Shown piece by piece: positions 4,947-7,916 of a stretch of 7,916 nucleotides of DNA. A program made the position numbers and the translations under genes. The notes under the pieces are model-generated. The model did not search any database. It was not told where the DNA came from and saw nothing but the letters and a program-made list of their open reading frames with translations. This stretch comes from Oscillospiraceae bacterium (GTDB taxonomy: Bacteria > Bacillota > Clostridia > Oscillospirales > UBA644). Location: assembly GCA_015067385.1 (NCBI GenBank), contig SVMP01000101.1:1-7916 (forward strand), given 5' to 3'. Each line of letters opens with the position of its first letter. Within the stretch, counting starts at the first letter, position 1.

Positions 4947-6635
4947 TGTGCCGAGCCATGATATCCCGATATCGTAGAGCCTGATGTTTATATCGGAAAT
5001 ATCGTAGTTTTTGTTTGAAATAGCTTCAACTATAATTTTATCGAAATCAAAATTTCTCGAAAGAATATATCCTGCGGATGAGAGAAGATCGTTTGTTTCG
5101 TCTATTGTTAAACAAAGAGCGATGGCAAAAGCGCAGATATTCTGCTTTGACGGCAGATAATTTTGAGAGCATTTTATTTTTGACATTATCTGACGCGGCA
5201 AATGGGCTTTTTTATAGACTTCCGCATCCGAAAGACCGCTTTTGTCGATATAATAAAGCAAGAGATCTCTGAATGTTTTTGTCGGCTCAATAATATCCGT
5301 TTCCTTCGAGATAAGTATCGTTCCGCCGCTTTCGTTCAGTTCAAGAGCCTGTCTGACCTTTGTTCTTTCGGCAGGATTTTTTTCGCTGTCGCCCAAAACA
5401 AGAATATCGGTCGTTTTTTCAACGGTCGGGTCAATAACCCCGCCTTTGTCGATAATGTATTTTTCAACATCAGACTTGTTTCCGAATGCAAAATTACCGC
5501 TTAAACAGATATGCTTACCTTTTAATGAGCTAAACTCTTTTTTCAGCGAATCAAGCGGATCCAACAGCTCGTTTATCTCTTTTTTAAGAAAAAGAGCTTC
5601 ATCTTTTGTTAAAACACCGTCTTCAAGAACATCTTCCACAATTTCGAATATTCTGTCAAACGGATAATGTCCCGAAAGATAATTGTGTTCATACAGCCAT
5701 TTCTGCAGACCGAGGCATTCATCTTCGGATATGATATCGTCAACGATCATGCCTTTCAACAGACCGTTTAATATTTGCGTCGTCAGAGTTACCGTTGATG
5801 ATGAAATAATATCAAAATGCTTTCGGATGTTTGCCTTAAGGAGCATAACTTCTTTTTGAGAAATCATACCGTCTTCCAATATTTTATCCACAACGGCGAT
5901 TATGTCGGTTATTTCAATGTTTGAATCATATTCGGAAAACGTCTCTCTCCAATTTTTTATGTATTCAAATTCCTGTTCGTTTATCCGTGAGTCGAGCGCA
6001 AAGCCGCTGATCGTTCCGTAAAAAGAATGAATATCTTTTTTCTGCGCCGAATGTGTCATATATAACATCATATCGGTCATGCTGTTCGGTATATAACGCT
6101 GAACTTCGTTTTCTATTTTTATTCCGGAGTCTTGTATCAATCGGTCGAGAAGTTCCGAGCAGGCGCATGCATCATAAAAAGCGTTGTGCTGCTTTGTTAA
6201 AGGTATACTGTAAAAATTGCATAACGTACTAAGCCCGTAATCTGAAATGGCAAACGACGGGATCACCTTTTTTGCAAGTTCATACGTGCAGATACAGTAT
6301 ATCTCAGGCGGCTCGATATTGTACCGTTCGAGATTTTTTGTTATCGCATCAAGCGCAGAAGAATGTATGTTGTGACCTATAACGATCGAATGGGTGAAGT
6401 ATTTCTCAATGTCTCGCCATATTTCTTTAAAGCTTGGAGAATCCTTTACCATGTCGGGTGTGATCCCGTGAATTCGTACACAGTTTTCGTTAAAGTCATC
6501 TTCAGGGTCTATCAATAGGTCTATTTTAACGGTCTGCGGATCGTTTTCATCGATCTTTCTGCTTAAAATGCCTATCTGTGCTATCGATTTGTTTTGAATG
6601 TTTGCATATTCAACGTCAAGAAATGTGAGCTTCAT
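4941..6635 (-). CDS. Multidomain DEDDh exonuclease with helical repeats, BRCT and HTH-like domains
   Basis: I read a 564-residue cytoplasmic protein starting at ATG 6633-6635. AAGGA (6643-6647) sits 7 bases before it, while the frame's earlier ATG at 6692 falls inside a hairpin and lacks a site. Residues 1-170 are a DnaQ-like 3'-5' exonuclease: FLDVE (D7, E9), GHNIHSSALD (D96) and HNAFYDA (H150, D155) supply the DEDDh residues. Residues 203-359 hold four related acidic helical units of the type LEDGxIxxxEaxxLkxxI, resembling TerB-like or EF-hand-like helices. Residues 371-448 are a BRCT domain like that of NAD-dependent DNA ligase (KGKHICLSGNF, then KGGVI and TTDILVLGDSE). Residues 455-562 form a C-terminal domain (FRDLLLYYIDKSGLSDAEVY, then IALCLTIDETNDLLSSAGY) that I recall on other Firmicute proteins, sometimes behind macro domains, and that looks XRE/HTH-like. 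A role in DNA repair, nucleic-acid degradation or defence is plausible; the substrate is unknown. Confidence 0.88.
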   Translation of the reverse strand: MKLTFLDVEYANIQNKSIAQIGILSRKIDENDPQTVKIDLLIDPEDDFNENCVRIHGITPDMVKDSPSFKEIWRDIEKYFTHSIVIGHNIHSSALDAITKNLERYNIEPPEIYCICTYELAKKVIPSFAISDYGLSTLCNFYSIPLTKQHNAFYDACACSELLDRLIQDSGIKIENEVQRYIPNSMTDMMLYMTHSAQKKDIHSFYGTISGFALDSRINEQEFEYIKNWRETFSEYDSNIEITDIIAVVDKILEDGMISQKEVMLLKANIRKHFDIISSSTVTLTTQILNGLLKGMIVDDIISEDECLGLQKWLYEHNYLSGHYPFDRIFEIVEDVLEDGVLTKDEALFLKKEINELLDPLDSLKKEFSSLKGKHICLSGNFAFGNKSDVEKYIIDKGGVIDPTVEKTTDILVLGDSEKNPAERTKVRQALELNESGGTILISKETDIIEPTKTFRDLLLYYIDKSGLSDAEVYKKAHLPRQIMSKIKCSQNYLPSKQNICAFAIALCLTIDETNDLLSSAGYILSRNFDFDKIIVEAISNKNYDISDINIRLYDIGISWLGTK

Positions 6636-6661
6636 TGTTTTTTCCTTAATGGAATTTAGCC

Positions 6662-6692
6662 GTGAAACCCTTCCGATCAAGAAGGGCTTCAC
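6662..6692 (-). other. Hairpin between metY and the exonuclease gene
   Basis: GTGAAACCCTTC (6662-6673) faces GAAGGGCTTCAC (6681-6692) across a 7-nt loop. The one imperfect pair is G-U in minus-strand RNA but A-C in plus-strand RNA, so the fold belongs to minus-strand transcripts. No U tract follows on the minus strand (GGCTAAATTCC), so it may be an RNA-processing or stabilising 3' hairpin of metY, or an inefficient terminator that lets transcription enter the exonuclease gene. Confidence 0.6.
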
Positions 6693-6706
6693 TCTTTTCG
6701 GTCAAT

Positions 6707-7916
6707 TTATGCCAATGCCTGTTCGATATCCGCAATGATGTCTTCAACATCTTCTATGCCGACGGAAAGACGGATAAGATCTGCGTCAACGCCTGCTTCC
6801 TTGAGCTGCTCCTCGGTCATCTGACGGTGTGTGTGGCTTGCCGGATGGAGAAGACACGATTTTGCATCCGCAACATGCGTAACGATAGATATAAATTTAA
6901 GCTTATCCATAAATTCAATAGCTTTTGCTCTGCCTCCCTTGATAGCGAAGGAAAGAACGCCGCAGGTGCCGTTCGGCATGTACTTCTGCTGGAGATCGTG
7001 GTATTGGTCGTCTTCGAGGGTTGCGTAATGGACCCAGAGAACCTTTTCGTTTTCCTTGAGGTATTTTGCAACCGCATAAGCGTTCTCGCAATGTCTCTGA
7101 ACACGTACATGAAGAGATTCCAGCCCCATGTTAAGATAGAATGCGTTCTGCGGTGACTGAATAGCGCCGAGGTCACGCATAAGCTGTGATGTAGCCTTCG
7201 TTATGTATGCGCCTTTGCCGAAACGTTCGGTGTATGTTATACCGTGATACGATTCGTCGGGGGTGGTAAGTCCGGGGAATTTATCAGCATAAGCGTTCCA
7301 GTCGAAATTACCGCTGTCAACAATGCAGCCGCCGACTCCTACCGCATGACCGTCCATGTATTTTGTCGTTGAGTGTGTAACGATATCCGCACCCCATTCG
7401 ATCGGTCTGCAGTTGATGGGGGTAGCAAAAGTGTTGTCAACAATAAGCGGTACTCCGTGAGAATGTGCAAGACGCGCGAATTTTTCAATGTCGAGAATGT
7501 TTACGGTGGGATTCGTTATCGTTTCGCCGAAAACAGCCTTGGTGTTGGGCTTGAAATATTTTGCAAGCTCCTCTTCGGGAAGATCCTGGTCAACAAAAGT
7601 GCATTCAATGCCCATTTTCTTCATCGTCGTGCCGAAAAGATTATATGTACCGCCGTATATGCTGGATGATGCGATGATGTGGCCGCCCGCTTCGCAGATG
7701 TTGAACATCGCAAAGAAATTTGCGGATTGACCTGAGGATGTTAACATAGCCGCGTAACCGCCTTCGAGCGCACAGATCTTTGCGGCAACGGAATCGTTTG
7801 TCGGGTTCTGAAGACGAGAATAGAAATATCCCTCTGCTTCAAGGTCGAAAAGTTTGCCCATTTCTTCGCTTGTGTCATATTTAAAGGTTGTACTCTGATA
7901 TATGGGGAGCTGTCTC
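6707..7916 (-). CDS. metY: O-acetylhomoserine sulfhydrylase (aminocarboxypropyltransferase), N-terminus outside window
   Basis: This PLP enzyme makes homocysteine from O-acetylhomoserine and sulfide (or methionine from methanethiol) in methionine synthesis, in the cytoplasm. The frame stays open to the right edge: the codons before ATG 7861 read RQLPIYQSTTFKYDTSEE, a conserved N-terminal part of the family, so that ATG is internal. About 402 residues are visible; the family is near 425, so perhaps 20-30 are missing. Visible motifs, numbered from the internal ATG 7861, are YSRLQNPT, SSGQSAN (42-48), the ETITNP segment (113-118) with the DNTFATP loop (142-148), and HSTTKYMDGH, with the PLP-binding Lys at about 167. 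The end, LIRLSVGIEDVEDIIADI, is typical of Cys/Met-metabolism PLP enzymes. The long N-terminal region and GYFYSRLQNPT favour MetY over cystathionine gamma-synthase or methionine gamma-lyase, but these relatives are not fully excluded. No regulatory leader can be seen because the 5' end is missing. Confidence 0.93.
   Translation of the reverse strand, partial: RQLPIYQSTTFKYDTSEEMGKLFDLEAEGYFYSRLQNPTNDSVAAKICALEGGYAAMLTSSGQSANFFAMFNICEAGGHIIASSSIYGGTYNLFGTTMKKMGIECTFVDQDLPEEELAKYFKPNTKAVFGETITNPTVNILDIEKFARLAHSHGVPLIVDNTFATPINCRPIEWGADIVTHSTTKYMDGHAVGVGGCIVDSGNFDWNAYADKFPGLTTPDESYHGITYTERFGKGAYITKATSQLMRDLGAIQSPQNAFYLNMGLESLHVRVQRHCENAYAVAKYLKENEKVLWVHYATLEDDQYHDLQQKYMPNGTCGVLSFAIKGGRAKAIEFMDKLKFISIVTHVADAKSCLLHPASHTHRQMTEEQLKEAGVDADLIRLSVGIEDVEDIIADIEQALA

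Noticed and set aside
6636..6692. 19-residue N-terminal extension of the exonuclease from ATG 6692
   Set aside because: That start lies in the metY 3' hairpin without a ribosome binding site, while ATG 6635 has AAGGA at 7 bases and places the DVE motif at residues 7-9, as usual for the family.
6662..7156. 164-aa plus-strand open frame (and others opposite metY and the exonuclease)
   Set aside because: These are antisense shadows of well-supported minus-strand genes and have no ribosome binding sites or recognisable motifs.

Overview
The window most likely comes from an anaerobic Clostridia-type Firmicute (Oscillospirales or Lachnospirales, probably gut-associated). The evidence is an [FeFe]-hydrogenase catalytic end, a clostridial-type O-acetylhomoserine sulfhydrylase, consensus sigma-A promoters (TTGACA-17-TATAAT), AGGAGG-like ribosome binding sites, U-tailed intrinsic terminators and AT-rich intergenic DNA. 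TGA works as a normal stop (it ends the gene at 2939-3544), so the genetic code is standard.

Layout. Positions 1-740, plus strand: the C-terminal third of an [FeFe]-hydrogenase and its terminator. Positions 767-1638, plus strand: a type III (ToxIN/CptIN-like) toxin-antitoxin locus. It has a perfect promoter, a small RNA of three 38-nt tandem repeats that can each fold as an H-type pseudoknot, an intrinsic terminator, then a ToxN/AbiQ-family endoribonuclease gene and a second terminator. The toxin gene is broken by an in-frame TGA and a 1-base frameshift, while the RNA half looks intact. Positions 1639-1914: no gene, but a nested inverted-repeat (MITE/REP-like) element. Positions 1915-2781, minus: an NAD-dependent epimerase/dehydratase-like SDR with a GTG start. 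Positions 2939-4701, minus: a three-gene operon of unrecognised small membrane proteins with its own promoter; the first and third proteins end in the same RKxGT(S)WRDSVxR tail. Positions 4941-6635, minus: an unusual multidomain protein (DEDDh exonuclease, acidic helical repeats, BRCT, C-terminal HTH-like domain) followed by a terminator. Positions 6707-7916, minus: metY, running off the right edge.

How the parts relate. The hydrogenase and metY are core metabolism. The stretch from about 740 to 4940 is accessory DNA: a decayed anti-phage/plasmid-maintenance type module, a repeat element, a solitary sugar-nucleotide-type SDR and membrane proteins of unknown function. The exonuclease fusion lies directly downstream of metY on the same strand, separated by 71 bp that contain a hairpin without a U-tail, so partial readthrough from metY is possible. 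The best candidate for the 'exciting system' is the type III toxin-antitoxin locus; the least described items are the shared WRDSV tail and the exonuclease-repeat-BRCT-HTH fusion.
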